Shown piece after piece: positions 46,875 through 56,076 of a stretch of DNA of 64,000 bases; positions within the stretch are counted from its first letter, which is position 1, and each line of letters starts with the position of its first letter. A program made the translations under genes and the position numbers. The stretch is from Candidatus Thiovulum imperiosus. Lineage in GTDB: Bacteria; Campylobacterota; Campylobacteria; Campylobacterales; Thiovulaceae. The DNA lies in contig JAMJTW010000024.1 in the NCBI GenBank assembly GCA_024281175.1, forward strand, positions 1 to 64,000, given 5' to 3'. The notes beneath the pieces were generated by a model that was not told where the DNA came from, made no database searches, and worked only from the letters and a program-made list of their open reading frames with translations.

Positions 46875-48080
46875 CTATTTAAGGTGTTTAGAGAATTCAG
46901 GGTAAGCCTCAATTCCAGCTTCATGTAAATCGAGTCCATCATACTCTTCTTCATCAGAAACTCGTATTCCCATTGTAATTTTAAGGATATACCAAACTAC
47001 AAAAGATGTTGCAAAAACAAATGCACCAATTACAACTATACCTGTAAGTTGAGACATGAAAGAGACATCATCTTTAAAGATAGCTACTGCAAGAGTTCCC
47101 CAAATACCATTTACAAGGTGAACACTTAAAGCCCCAACTGGGTCATCAATTTTAAATCTGTCAAAGAGTGGAACAGCAAGATATACAAGAACAGCAGCTA
47201 CAATTCCTTCAATAGTAGCAGCAATCATTCCAGCATCTGGACCAGCAGTAACAGCTACAAGTCCACCTAAAGCACCGTTAAGAACCATTGTTAAATCTAT
47301 TCTCTTATTTAGAGTGTATGTAAGAATAACCATTGTTGTTGCACCAACAGCTGCTGCCATATTTGTAGAAGCTACTACAAGAGCGATTGCATCAATATCC
47401 TCTTTTGTTCCCATAGCAAGTTGGCTACCACCGTTAAATCCAAACCAGCCTACCCATAGAATAAATGTTCCAAGTGTAGCTAATGGCATACTTGAACCCG
47501 GAATTGCTCTAACTTTTCCGCCTTTTCCATACTTTCCATTTCTAGCACCTAATAGTAGAACTCCAGCAAGTGCTGCCCAACCACCAACAGAGTGAACAAT
47601 CGTAGAACCAGCAAAGTCAGAAAAACCTGAAAGAAGACCACCAAGTTCGCTACCACCCCAAGTCCAGTGTCCCTGAATTGGATAGATAATACCTGCAAGA
47701 ACTAGTACAAAAATTAGAAAAGGAACAATTTTAATTCTCTCAGCAACTGTACCAGAAATTACAGAAGCAGCTGTTGCTACAAAAACAACTTGAAAAAAGA
47801 AGTCAGCATATAGAGAGTGGTCATCATAAGAGATACCAGAAAGTGAGAAACCACTACCAATAAAAGCGTTTCCATCTCCATACATCAAGTTGTATCCGAT
47901 GAAGTAGTAGACAATTACAGAGATAGAGAAAAGAGCCACATTTTTCAGTAGAACTATCGAGTTATTTTTAGTTCTTGTTAAACCAGCTTCTAACATTGCA
48001 AATCCAGCCGCCATCCACATTACAAATGCAGCCATTATCACCATCAGAAAACTATTTAAGATATATTGAATATCTTCCAA
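46875..48080 (-). CDS. amt: Ammonium transporter
   Basis: 401 residues with eleven expected membrane helices and the Amt signature around VVFVATAASVISGTVAERIK and DFAGSTIVHSVGG. Faces the gene at 48288 across a ~200-bp AT-rich intergenic region that should hold both promoters; I see no clear sigma-54 site in it. Confidence 0.95.
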   Translation of the reverse strand: MEDIQYILNSFLMVIMAAFVMWMAAGFAMLEAGLTRTKNNSIVLLKNVALFSISVIVYYFIGYNLMYGDGNAFIGSGFSLSGISYDDHSLYADFFFQVVFVATAASVISGTVAERIKIVPFLIFVLVLAGIIYPIQGHWTWGGSELGGLLSGFSDFAGSTIVHSVGGWAALAGVLLLGARNGKYGKGGKVRAIPGSSMPLATLGTFILWVGWFGFNGGSQLAMGTKEDIDAIALVVASTNMAAAVGATTMVILTYTLNKRIDLTMVLNGALGGLVAVTAGPDAGMIAATIEGIVAAVLVYLAVPLFDRFKIDDPVGALSVHLVNGIWGTLAVAIFKDDVSFMSQLTGIVVIGAFVFATSFVVWYILKITMGIRVSDEEEYDGLDLHEAGIEAYPEFSKHLK

Positions 48081-48287
48081 TTTGAATTCCTTTTATTTTT
48101 AAACTTAATAAAATTTTAAAATAACTTTTCTTAAATTACAATAAAATCGTAAAATAGGCATACTTGAAATATTTTTTATATAAATTTAAGATTTGAAAAA
48201 ATGTAATTTAAATTTAAATTAAGGGATTAACAAATGTGAATGACTTCTCTCTTCTTTCTTGGCATAATTTCTAAAAAAGGATATAAG

Positions 48288-48665
48288 TTGAAAAAGCTAT
48301 TTTTCTTACCAGCTCTACTCCTCTCTTACGATTTGGAAGTGAAATTTAAAAATCCAGAGAGTGGAGAATTTCGAATTGCTCTTTACAAAACAGAGAAAAA
48401 TTTTAGAAGTACAAAAGAGTATTTTCGTTCAAAAGTTACTTTTAAAAATTCATACACTTTTAGAGGTGTTCCGAGTGGAATTTATGCTGTTGCTCTTTTT
48501 CATGATAAGAATGGAAATGGAGAGTTGGACAAAAATTTCTTTGGAATTCCAACAGAGGACTATGGATTTTCAAATAATCCAAGAGTTCTCTTTTCTGCAC
48601 CAGATTTTGATGAGTGTAAATTTGAACTGTTTGAAAATAGAAGTTTAGATATTGAGGTGAAATGA
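48288..48665 (+). CDS. DUF2141 family secreted protein
   Basis: 125 residues from TTG 48288, with AAAGGAT upstream; a longer frame from 48240 lacks a good site. Signal peptide (about 1-16), then the DUF2141 core GIYAVALFHDKNGNGELDKNFFG and a YGFSNNPR end. Function unknown. It overlaps the CrtI-like gene by 4 bp, a pairing seen in other marine bacteria. Confidence 0.8.
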   Translation: MKKLFFLPALLLSYDLEVKFKNPESGEFRIALYKTEKNFRSTKEYFRSKVTFKNSYTFRGVPSGIYAVALFHDKNGNGELDKNFFGIPTEDYGFSNNPRVLFSAPDFDECKFELFENRSLDIEVK

Positions 48666-49996
48666 AAAAAGTTGTAATTATTGGTGGTGGTCTTGGCGGT
48701 CTTACTGCTGGAGCATTGTTGAGTGAAGAGTTTCAAGTAACTCTTTTAGAACAACACAATATCGTTGGAGGTTGTGCTACAAACTTCAAAAGAAAAGATT
48801 TTACTGTTGAGGTTGGACTTCATGAGATGAATGGAGTCTATATAGATAAAACTATAGTAGAAGTTTTTGAAAAGTTGGAAGTTTATAAAAATGTAGAATT
48901 CGTAAAAGTTCCACAATTTTTTGAAATCAAAACAGAAAATAGAACTTTTAGAATGCCTGATGGAGTTGAGAATGTAAAAAGAGAACTTTTGAAAGAGTTT
49001 CCAAAAGAGAAGCGTGGAATTTTAAAATATCTCAAAACTATTGAAAGGATTTATAAATTTCTTCAAAATAGGAATCTGCTTCAAGTTTTCGAAGTTTTGA
49101 AATATAAAAAAAGTAGTGTTTCTGAAGTTTTTGATTCCCTATTTCAAGATGAAGATTTAAAAAGAGTTTTGAATGCAAATGTACAATACTATAATGATAG
49201 TCCAAAAACTCTAAGTTTCTTGCTTCACGCTGTTGCTCAATACTCCTATTTTCAAGGTGGGGGATATTTCATAAAAGGTGGTAGCGGAAAACTTAGCAAC
49301 TATTTAGCAGATGTAATTAGAAAGAATGGTGGAGAAGTTATCACAAAAGCCACTGTAAAAAAGATTTCAAAAAATAGAGTCTATTTTCGAGATTCCTATA
49401 AGGAAGCTGATTTTATAGTTTCAAATATTTCACCAGAAGATACATATAGACTTATGAATATAGATTTTATAGAGAAGCGGGAGATTGGAAGTTCTCTACT
49501 TACAACTTACATTGGTTTCTCAAAAAATTTGAAAGAGATATATGGAGAGAGAGCATATTCTAAATTTTTATCAGATTTTGTATTTGTAGATTACTCCCAA
49601 ATAGAGTCTGGACTTACAACTTCAGAAAAGTCATTTGGAGTTATCTGTAAAATTGACAATTTGGAGAATTGGGGTAGTGAGTATAAGATGGAGAAAAAAG
49701 AGTTAGAAAAGAGACTTATTTCAGAATTGGAGAAAGAGTATCCAGAGATAGGAAAGTATATTGAGTATATAGAGACAGGAACAGCAAAAACAGTTCAGAG
49801 ATATATCAAAACTCCAAATGGTACAGCTTACGGTTTTAAGCCAACTCCATCACAATTCTTCAAAATTCCAAAAAGCAAATCTAAAAAAGTGAAAAATCTA
49901 TTTTTTGTTGGACAGTGGGTGATAGCAGGAGGATTTGCACCTGCTATCTCAAGTGGATATCTCTGTTACAAAGAGCTAAAATCTAGCCATAATTGA
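48662..49996 (+). CDS. CrtI/phytoene desaturase-like FAD oxidoreductase
   Basis: 444 residues. FAD-binding GGGLGGLTAGALLSEEF at the N terminus and a C-terminal FFVGQWVIAGGFAPAISSGY that closes the FAD site, as in carotenoid desaturases/isomerases and related enzymes. No phytoene synthase is in the window, so a carotenoid role is possible but unproven. The 3' end overlaps convergent ribE by 21 bp. Confidence 0.75.
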   Translation: MKKVVIIGGGLGGLTAGALLSEEFQVTLLEQHNIVGGCATNFKRKDFTVEVGLHEMNGVYIDKTIVEVFEKLEVYKNVEFVKVPQFFEIKTENRTFRMPDGVENVKRELLKEFPKEKRGILKYLKTIERIYKFLQNRNLLQVFEVLKYKKSSVSEVFDSLFQDEDLKRVLNANVQYYNDSPKTLSFLLHAVAQYSYFQGGGYFIKGGSGKLSNYLADVIRKNGGEVITKATVKKISKNRVYFRDSYKEADFIVSNISPEDTYRLMNIDFIEKREIGSSLLTTYIGFSKNLKEIYGERAYSKFLSDFVFVDYSQIESGLTTSEKSFGVICKIDNLENWGSEYKMEKKELEKRLISELEKEYPEIGKYIEYIETGTAKTVQRYIKTPNGTAYGFKPTPSQFFKIPKSKSKKVKNLFFVGQWVIAGGFAPAISSGYLCYKELKSSHN

Positions 49997-50590
49997 GTCT
50001 ACTGAACTCCAAGAGAGACTCTTCTCTTCTCTTTTGGTGATGAGGTTCTCAATATATCTGGCAAACATATCTGTTTCAATATTTACTTTAGTTCCTACTT
50101 TGTATCTTTTGAAAATCGTATTTTTCATTGTGTGAGGAATGATTGTAAGTCGAACCTCATCGCCAACAACTTCATTTATAGTTAAACTAACTCCATCAAC
50201 TGTAATGCTACCTTTTGAAATTGCAAACTTGAGACTCTCTTTTGGTAAAGAGATGAAAATATTGTAGCTATTTCCTAAATTCTCTATTTTTATAATAGTT
50301 CCAACTGCATCAATATGTCCTTGAACAATATGTCCTTCAAACCTATCTCCCATCATCATAGCTGGTTCAAGATGTACCTCATCTCTATAATTCTCTATGG
50401 CAATAACTTCCACTGTTTCTGGAGATAACTCCACTGAAAAACCATCTTTTTGAAGAGATACAACTGTAAGACAAGCACCATTGACAGCAACACTATCTCC
50501 TATTTTGGGAGTGTAGGAACTCTCTACACTCAATAGTGAATTTTGAAAACTTTTCACTTTCCCAACTTCTCTAATTAGACCTGTAAACAC
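49976..50590 (-). CDS. ribE: Riboflavin synthase alpha chain
   Basis: 204 residues. Two Lum-binding repeats; FTGLIREVGKV at the N terminus and VNGACLTVVSL, GSITVDGVSLTINEV. Makes riboflavin from two lumazine molecules. It abuts the small coiled-coil gene. Confidence 0.93.
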   Translation of the reverse strand: MFTGLIREVGKVKSFQNSLLSVESSYTPKIGDSVAVNGACLTVVSLQKDGFSVELSPETVEVIAIENYRDEVHLEPAMMMGDRFEGHIVQGHIDAVGTIIKIENLGNSYNIFISLPKESLKFAISKGSITVDGVSLTINEVVGDEVRLTIIPHTMKNTIFKRYKVGTKVNIETDMFARYIENLITKREEKSLSWSSVDSIMARF

Positions 50591-50923
50591 CTAACTTTCT
50601 AAAGCTCTCTTTCTGTTTTCAAGTGCAACTATCTCTTTTTTGAGCTTCTCATTTCTCTCTTTTAAATAGTTGTGTTCTTTACTCAACTCACTCTGGTCAA
50701 GTTTCATAAACTTCTCTCTCTTTTCTAGTTCTGCTATTTTTTCACTCTTCTCTTTCAGTTCTAAATCTCTTTCAGAGAGAGTTGAAGAAATTCTTATTTT
50801 CAATATACTATTCTCATGTCTCTTATTACCAAGAACTTTATATTGAAAATAGAGTAGAGCTGACAAAATTGCAATTATAAGTATTAAAAATATCTCTATC
50901 ACTTTCGAAGCTCCTCTTGACAA
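50591..50923 (-). CDS. Small membrane coiled-coil protein, unknown function
   Basis: 110 residues: one N-terminal membrane helix (about 10-27) and a long coiled coil (about 30-108). No family recognised. Overlaps the next larger gene by 25 bp and shares its coiled-coil style, so the two may form a complex. Confidence 0.6.
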   Translation of the reverse strand: MSRGASKVIEIFLILIIAILSALLYFQYKVLGNKRHENSILKIRISSTLSERDLELKEKSEKIAELEKREKFMKLDQSELSKEHNYLKERNEKLKKEIVALENRKRALES

Positions 50924-52143
50924 GTTGCAAATTTATCTTTATACCATTTGTATCCAGCAGAAAGTTTATTTCTTTGAATAGTCTCTTTTTGGAAATTATC
51001 TTCACATTTTCCTAAATTATTTGTAAGTGTCAAAATCTGATTTCTTAAATTTTGGGTCTCCTCTTCAAGAAGCTCTTTTTGAAGTTTTTTCTCAAGAGAG
51101 ATAATTGCACTATCTTTACTCTCAACCTCATCTCGTAGTTCTAAGATTTCATCTTCTAAACCTTGAGTTTTTGCCTCAGCTTCCACCATTCGCTTTTCAG
51201 CAATTATCTTATCTTTTCTAAAGCTCTCTCTATCTTCCTGAAGTGTAGCTACAAGAGAACTAAGTTCATCTATTTTACTACTCTGATTTGTGTGGGATAG
51301 AAATAGAGGTATTGTTACAACACCTAAAAATAGTACAGTGAGTATCTCAAATTTATATTGAGAAACAAAACCATTTCCACTAAAACTTTTCTTTGGTTGG
51401 TAAATTGCCCACTCTTCTGTATCTCTTAAAAATATCTCTCTGGCAAACTTATCAAGGTTATTAGCAACAGCTATATAAGGTTTACTTATCTCAATATCAT
51501 GTAATGATAGTTTTGGAGTGTAAAGAAAAAGTATCTCAAACTTATCTGGAAAAACTTCTCCTAAAAGATATCTTTTAACTCTGTTTTCAAAAATAGGATT
51601 TAGAAAATAGTCTGTACTCTCAACTCCATCATCATCAACAACACTTTTTCGAAGAGAAATTTCAGCAAATTTACTAAACTGACTCTCTACAAGAGCATCA
51701 AATTCAAATTTTACTTCATACTCATCAAGATATTTTGAAATACCTTCCATGATTTCAGAAAACTTTACAGTTATACCATAAGCACTATCTCTATTATCAA
51801 CTATCGCTTTATTAATTTCAAAATTTATATCTTCGTAGTTAAAAAGAAAAAGAGTTGCTAATTTTCTTAAAATTATCTCATCTTCCGATATAAAAATTAG
51901 AGAGTTCCTAATTTCTCTTTCAGCAAAATCGTATCTATTGCTTTTTAAATCTGAAGTTAAAAGAAAAAGTTCTCCATTCTCAAATCTTCCAAGTGTTAAA
52001 TCAAACTCATCACTTGGAGGAACTTTTCTTACCTCTTTTCTGTCCCAAAAATTTTCTGATATAGTCAATGTTTCGTCACTATTGACGCTAAACCACTGAT
52101 AATCTTGTTGTTCAAAACCTCTAGTATTTAAATAAATTTGCAT
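50899..52143 (-). CDS. Membrane coiled-coil protein, unknown function
   Basis: 414 residues. N-terminal ~260 residues are globular and look like a cytoplasmic domain with no signal peptide, followed by one membrane helix (about 268-285, FEILTVLFLGVVTIPLFL) and a periplasmic coiled coil (about 290-400). The layout recalls PilM/PilN-type or GspL-type proteins, but I cannot confirm it by motif. Confidence 0.55.
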   Translation of the reverse strand: MQIYLNTRGFEQQDYQWFSVNSDETLTISENFWDRKEVRKVPPSDEFDLTLGRFENGELFLLTSDLKSNRYDFAEREIRNSLIFISEDEIILRKLATLFLFNYEDINFEINKAIVDNRDSAYGITVKFSEIMEGISKYLDEYEVKFEFDALVESQFSKFAEISLRKSVVDDDGVESTDYFLNPIFENRVKRYLLGEVFPDKFEILFLYTPKLSLHDIEISKPYIAVANNLDKFAREIFLRDTEEWAIYQPKKSFSGNGFVSQYKFEILTVLFLGVVTIPLFLSHTNQSSKIDELSSLVATLQEDRESFRKDKIIAEKRMVEAEAKTQGLEDEILELRDEVESKDSAIISLEKKLQKELLEEETQNLRNQILTLTNNLGKCEDNFQKETIQRNKLSAGYKWYKDKFATCQEELRK

Positions 52144-52193
52144 AAGAGCCTCCTAAGGTTATTGAAAGAATTATACTATTAGAACAAATAATT

Positions 52194-52220
52194 CAAAGAG
52201 TCTAAAATATAGACTCTTTG
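52194..52220 (-). terminator. Terminator after lon
   Basis: CAAAGAGTC and GACTCTTTG form a 9-bp stem with a 9-nt loop between the lon stop and the next minus-strand gene. A T-rich tract follows on the minus strand. Confidence 0.6.
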
Positions 52221-52233
52221 TATTTCAGAATTT

Positions 52234-54624
52234 TTAAACTGGTTCGATATCTTCAAGCAACATATGTTGCAGAACTTCTTCTATTCGAGTAACTGAGATG
52301 ATTTTCATACTCTCTTTAACCTCATCAGGAATATCTTCTAAATCTCTTTCATAATTCTTTTTTGGAATTAGAACATAAGAGATACCAGCTTTATGAGCAG
52401 CGATAATTTTCTCTTTTAGACCACCAATTGGCATAACATCACCATGTAGAGAAATCTCTCCAGTCATTGCTGTATCACCCCGAACTTTTCGTTCTGTTAG
52501 CATTGAAGCGATAGCTGTTGTCATTGTAATTCCAGCACTCGGTCCATCTTTTGGAGTTGCTCCATCTGGAATGTGAATGTGTAAATCATATTTTGTATAA
52601 ACACTCTCTTCCTCATAATGTAGAAAGTTTGTATCAAAAAGAGTTTTAACAACACTCATTGCTATCTGTCCAGACTCTTTCATAACTTCACCTAACTTTC
52701 CAGTTAGCTTCAGCATACCCTTTCCTTTAGTCCTAATCACCTCAATTTTCAGAACATCGCCACCAACAGCAGTCCAGGCTAAACCATAAACAATACCAAC
52801 TCTTGGAGTTCCTTCAACTTTCTCAATTTCAAATACACTTTTGTCAAGAAACTCTTTCAAGTTTTTGATGCTTACAGATATTTTTCCAATATCGCTATTT
52901 TGTAACAGTTTCCTAGCACTTTTTCGAGAGATATCAGCAATTCTTCTTCGGAGATTTCTAACTCCAGCTTCTCGAGTGAATGAAGAGATAATCTCCTCTA
53001 AAGCTCTTTTCGAAATTGAAATTTCAGAAGTTTTTAGACCATGTTTTTTCAGTTCTTGAGGAATGAGATACTTTTTTGCAATTTGATACTTCTCTTGAGG
53101 TGTATAACTTGAAATTCTGATAAATTCCATTCGGTCTCGAAGTGGTGCGGGAATTCCAGAAATATCATTTGCTGTTGCAATAAATGTTACTTTTGAAAGG
53201 TCTAAGTTGAAATTTAGGTAGTAGTCTCGGAACTTGGAATTCTGTTCAGGGTCAAGAATTTCTAACATAACAGAAGTTGGGTCTCCTCGATGAGAACGAG
53301 CCACCTTATCTATTTCATCTAAAACTATTACAGGGTTCATCTCTTTCGCTTCAATTAGACCTTGAGTAATTCGTCCTGGCATCGCTCCAACATAAGTTCG
53401 TCGATGTCCTCGAAGTTCATTTACATCATCAAGACCACCAAGTGCAACTCTCACTAAAGCTCTCTTCATCGCTGTAGCTATCGAGTTTGCAAGAGATGTT
53501 TTTCCAACTCCTGGAGGTCCAATAAAACAGAGAATTGCTCCTTTATGTTTTTTCTTATCTTCAGCGATACCTCGAAGTTCCATCAACTCTTTTACTGCAA
53601 AATATTCAAGAATTCTATCTTTCGGCTTTTGTAGAGAGAAATGGTCTTCGTTGAGTTGGGTTTCAACATCTCCAATTGTAAGTTTTTTCTTTGCCTCTTT
53701 TCCAAAAGGAACTTCTAAAACCCACTCAACATAAGTTTGAAGAGTATTTGCATCTGAAGACTCTGGATGCATTCTGGAGAGTCGTTTTAGTTGCTTTTCA
53801 ACCTCTTTAAAAGCGTCTTCTTCCATAAACTCTTTTTTAGCTTCAAGTTTTTGTCGATACTCTTCAATCTCTTCATCTCGCTGAGTATCGATGCCAAGCT
53901 CTTTCTGAATTTGTCGCATCTGCTCTCGTAAAAAATGCTCTCTATTGTTTTTTGCAATTTTGCTTTGAGTTTTGCTTCTGATATCTTTTTGAACTTTGGC
54001 TATTTCAATATCTTCATCAATAAGGTCTATGATGTCGAGCAGTTTATCATCTAAACTCTTTTCTATAAATATTTGATAAGCAACTTCAGTAGAGATATTT
54101 AGAGAACTGGCGATGAGGTCACCTATTCTTTCAGCTTCGGAACTATCATTTATTGTCTGTATCATATCTGCTGGAAATTTCTGATTGTACTTTGATAATT
54201 CAGCTACTTTACTTTTTAAAATATCCAATAGAGCAGTAGTTCTAAGTTGAGAACTCTCTTCAAATTCAAGTGGTACTATTTTTGCAAAAGTTGGAGATGT
54301 GTCCGAAATATGTTTAACTTCAACTTTTCTAACTCCCTGAAATAGAACCTTAATTCTACCATCTGGTAAAGCAACTTTTCTCATCACTGTTCCAAATACA
54401 CCAGCTGGATAAATCTCTTCTAATGGACTACTCTCTTCTTTACCACTTTTTCTCATTGGAACCATGACAACAGGTAGATTGTTTTCTAATGCAAACTCTA
54501 TTGTCTCTATACTAACTTTACTCGATAGAAATATTGGTGAAATCATAAATGGATATAAGAAACTATCCATCTCTGCAACTATTGGAATATCTTCTGGTAA
54601 CTCATTGAAATTTATCGATTGCAT
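52234..54624 (-). CDS. lon: ATP-dependent protease Lon
   Basis: 796 residues: N-terminal substrate domain, AAA module with Walker A IGPPGVGKTSLAN and Walker B PVIVLDEIDK, and a protease domain with catalytic Ser in KDGPSAGITM and Lys in IGGLKEKIIAAH. Full length for the family. Confidence 0.96.
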   Translation of the reverse strand: MQSINFNELPEDIPIVAEMDSFLYPFMISPIFLSSKVSIETIEFALENNLPVVMVPMRKSGKEESSPLEEIYPAGVFGTVMRKVALPDGRIKVLFQGVRKVEVKHISDTSPTFAKIVPLEFEESSQLRTTALLDILKSKVAELSKYNQKFPADMIQTINDSSEAERIGDLIASSLNISTEVAYQIFIEKSLDDKLLDIIDLIDEDIEIAKVQKDIRSKTQSKIAKNNREHFLREQMRQIQKELGIDTQRDEEIEEYRQKLEAKKEFMEEDAFKEVEKQLKRLSRMHPESSDANTLQTYVEWVLEVPFGKEAKKKLTIGDVETQLNEDHFSLQKPKDRILEYFAVKELMELRGIAEDKKKHKGAILCFIGPPGVGKTSLANSIATAMKRALVRVALGGLDDVNELRGHRRTYVGAMPGRITQGLIEAKEMNPVIVLDEIDKVARSHRGDPTSVMLEILDPEQNSKFRDYYLNFNLDLSKVTFIATANDISGIPAPLRDRMEFIRISSYTPQEKYQIAKKYLIPQELKKHGLKTSEISISKRALEEIISSFTREAGVRNLRRRIADISRKSARKLLQNSDIGKISVSIKNLKEFLDKSVFEIEKVEGTPRVGIVYGLAWTAVGGDVLKIEVIRTKGKGMLKLTGKLGEVMKESGQIAMSVVKTLFDTNFLHYEEESVYTKYDLHIHIPDGATPKDGPSAGITMTTAIASMLTERKVRGDTAMTGEISLHGDVMPIGGLKEKIIAAHKAGISYVLIPKKNYERDLEDIPDEVKESMKIISVTRIEEVLQHMLLEDIEPV

Positions 54625-54679
54625 CTATTCACTTTTTACAAATTGTATCAAAATGTGGTTGTATCACTATTTTTACAAT

Positions 54680-55294
54680 TTATCTAAAGTATTTACAATT
54701 TTCTACCGTAACAGAACCGTCAAAATTTAAGATGGCATCTTCTAGAGATATTTTGCTATTTTTTGAATTTATAGAAAATTTTCTACTCTTTTCAAAATCA
54801 AGTTTGAAATCTTCAAAGAGTTCTGCCCAATTAGGAAGCTCTTTTAAATTCTCTGCAAAATGTTCCAGAATTTCGAGATTCTCTATTTCCAAATCCAGCT
54901 TTTCAAAACTCTCTACCTCTTTTCGATTTATCCCAATTCCAACTATTACAAAGTCTTTTGAGATATTTGCAATTACACCACCAAACTTCTTTTGGAGATA
55001 GAAATCATTTGGCCATTTTAAAAAGAGTTTTGAGCCTAAATCTTGTAAAGTTTTTTTGAAAAGAAGAGCAAAATAGAGGGAAAGAGACTGTTTTGGAATC
55101 TCACTAGAAATCTTTTTTGAAAAGGAGAAGAAGAGATTTCCCTTTTCTCCAATCCACTCATTTCCTCGACTTCCGATACCAGCAGTCTGATGTTCTGTCC
55201 AGATAAGAACCTCGTTCGAAAGTTCTCCACTTCTAATTTTTTCCAAGAGAAAAAGTTGTGTAGAACTTAGATTTTGGAAATATTGAATTTCCAA
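54680..55294 (-). CDS. birA: Biotin-protein ligase
   Basis: 204 residues, only the ligase domain with no DNA-binding helix-turn-helix. The biotin loop reads TAGIGSRGN, and the KWPNDFYLQKKFGGVIANI segment matches the family. Adjacent to rplT on the same strand. Confidence 0.85.
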   Translation of the reverse strand: MEIQYFQNLSSTQLFLLEKIRSGELSNEVLIWTEHQTAGIGSRGNEWIGEKGNLFFSFSKKISSEIPKQSLSLYFALLFKKTLQDLGSKLFLKWPNDFYLQKKFGGVIANISKDFVIVGIGINRKEVESFEKLDLEIENLEILEHFAENLKELPNWAELFEDFKLDFEKSRKFSINSKNSKISLEDAILNFDGSVTVENCKYFR

Positions 55295-55296
55295 AT

Positions 55297-55644
55297 TTAG
55301 ATAGCTTTTACTTTATTAACAAGTGCTGTAAATCCAGCTTCGTCATTCATAGCCATATCTGCTAATATTTTTCTATCTAAATCGATGTTTAAAGTTTTAA
55401 GACCGTGCATAAAAACAGAGTAGCTAATATCTTGCAGTCTACAAGCGGCGTTAATTCTAACAATCCACAATTTTCTGAACTCTCTCTTTTTTGTTCTTCT
55501 ATCTCTATAAGCGTAAACAAGACTATGTTCTAACTGCTCTTTAGCTTTTCTAAAGTGTTTTCTTCTACCACTATAAAAACCTTTAGCCTGTTTTAATACT
55601 TTTTTGTGTCTTTTTCGTCTAACGACACCAGTTTTAACTCTCAT
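55297..55644 (-). CDS. rplT: 50S ribosomal protein L20
   Basis: 115 residues, [20 protein letters not shown] start with the standard RNA-binding helices. It follows rpmI in the usual rpmI-rplT order. Confidence 0.97.
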   Translation of the reverse strand: MRVKTGVVRRKRHKKVLKQAKGFYSGRRKHFRKAKEQLEHSLVYAYRDRRTKKREFRKLWIVRINAACRLQDISYSVFMHGLKTLNIDLDRKILADMAMNDEAGFTALVNKVKAI

Positions 55645-55732
55645 ACTTTTCCTTTAACCCAGTGAAATATAATTTTAGGTGCTTGAAATTTTCAAAAATT
55701 TTGAAGTTTTCAAGACTTTTGAATTTGGAGTC

Positions 55733-55924
55733 TTATACTCCTAACATATCTTTAACAGCTCTCTCGTCGCTTTTTGCAACTACTTTAGGAGCTTTAAGAC
55801 CTCTCTTCTCACTTGCAGAATACTTTGTTAAGATGTGGCTTCTGAATGCAGAACCTCTCTTTATAGAATTCTTTTTAGCTTTAAATCTCTTTGCAGCACC
55901 TTTGTGAGTTTTCATCTTTGGCAT
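55733..55924 (-). CDS. rpmI: 50S ribosomal protein L35
   Basis: 63 residues from ATG 55924 ([18 protein letters not shown]), with an AAAGGA-type site upstream; a longer frame from 55993 is not needed. The usual upstream infC is not here: the next gene is divergent. Confidence 0.95.
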   Translation of the reverse strand: MPKMKTHKGAAKRFKAKKNSIKRGSAFRSHILTKYSASEKRGLKAPKVVAKSDERAVKDMLGV

Positions 55925-56076
55925 TACAAATCCTTTTTTTTTGAAAGTTCGAATTGTATCTAAAAGTTTTAAATATCCACTATCTGATTTCAAAAATTAT
56001 TGCCAAAATTTCTATTTAAAATAACTTAAGCAGAAACTCTATTTGGATACAATATCAGCTAAAAAAGGTGTCGCTT

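Noticed and set aside
48081-48287. Sigma-54 promoter in the amt intergenic region
   Set aside because: A TTGGCATAATTTCT stretch lacks the -12 GC element at the right spacing.
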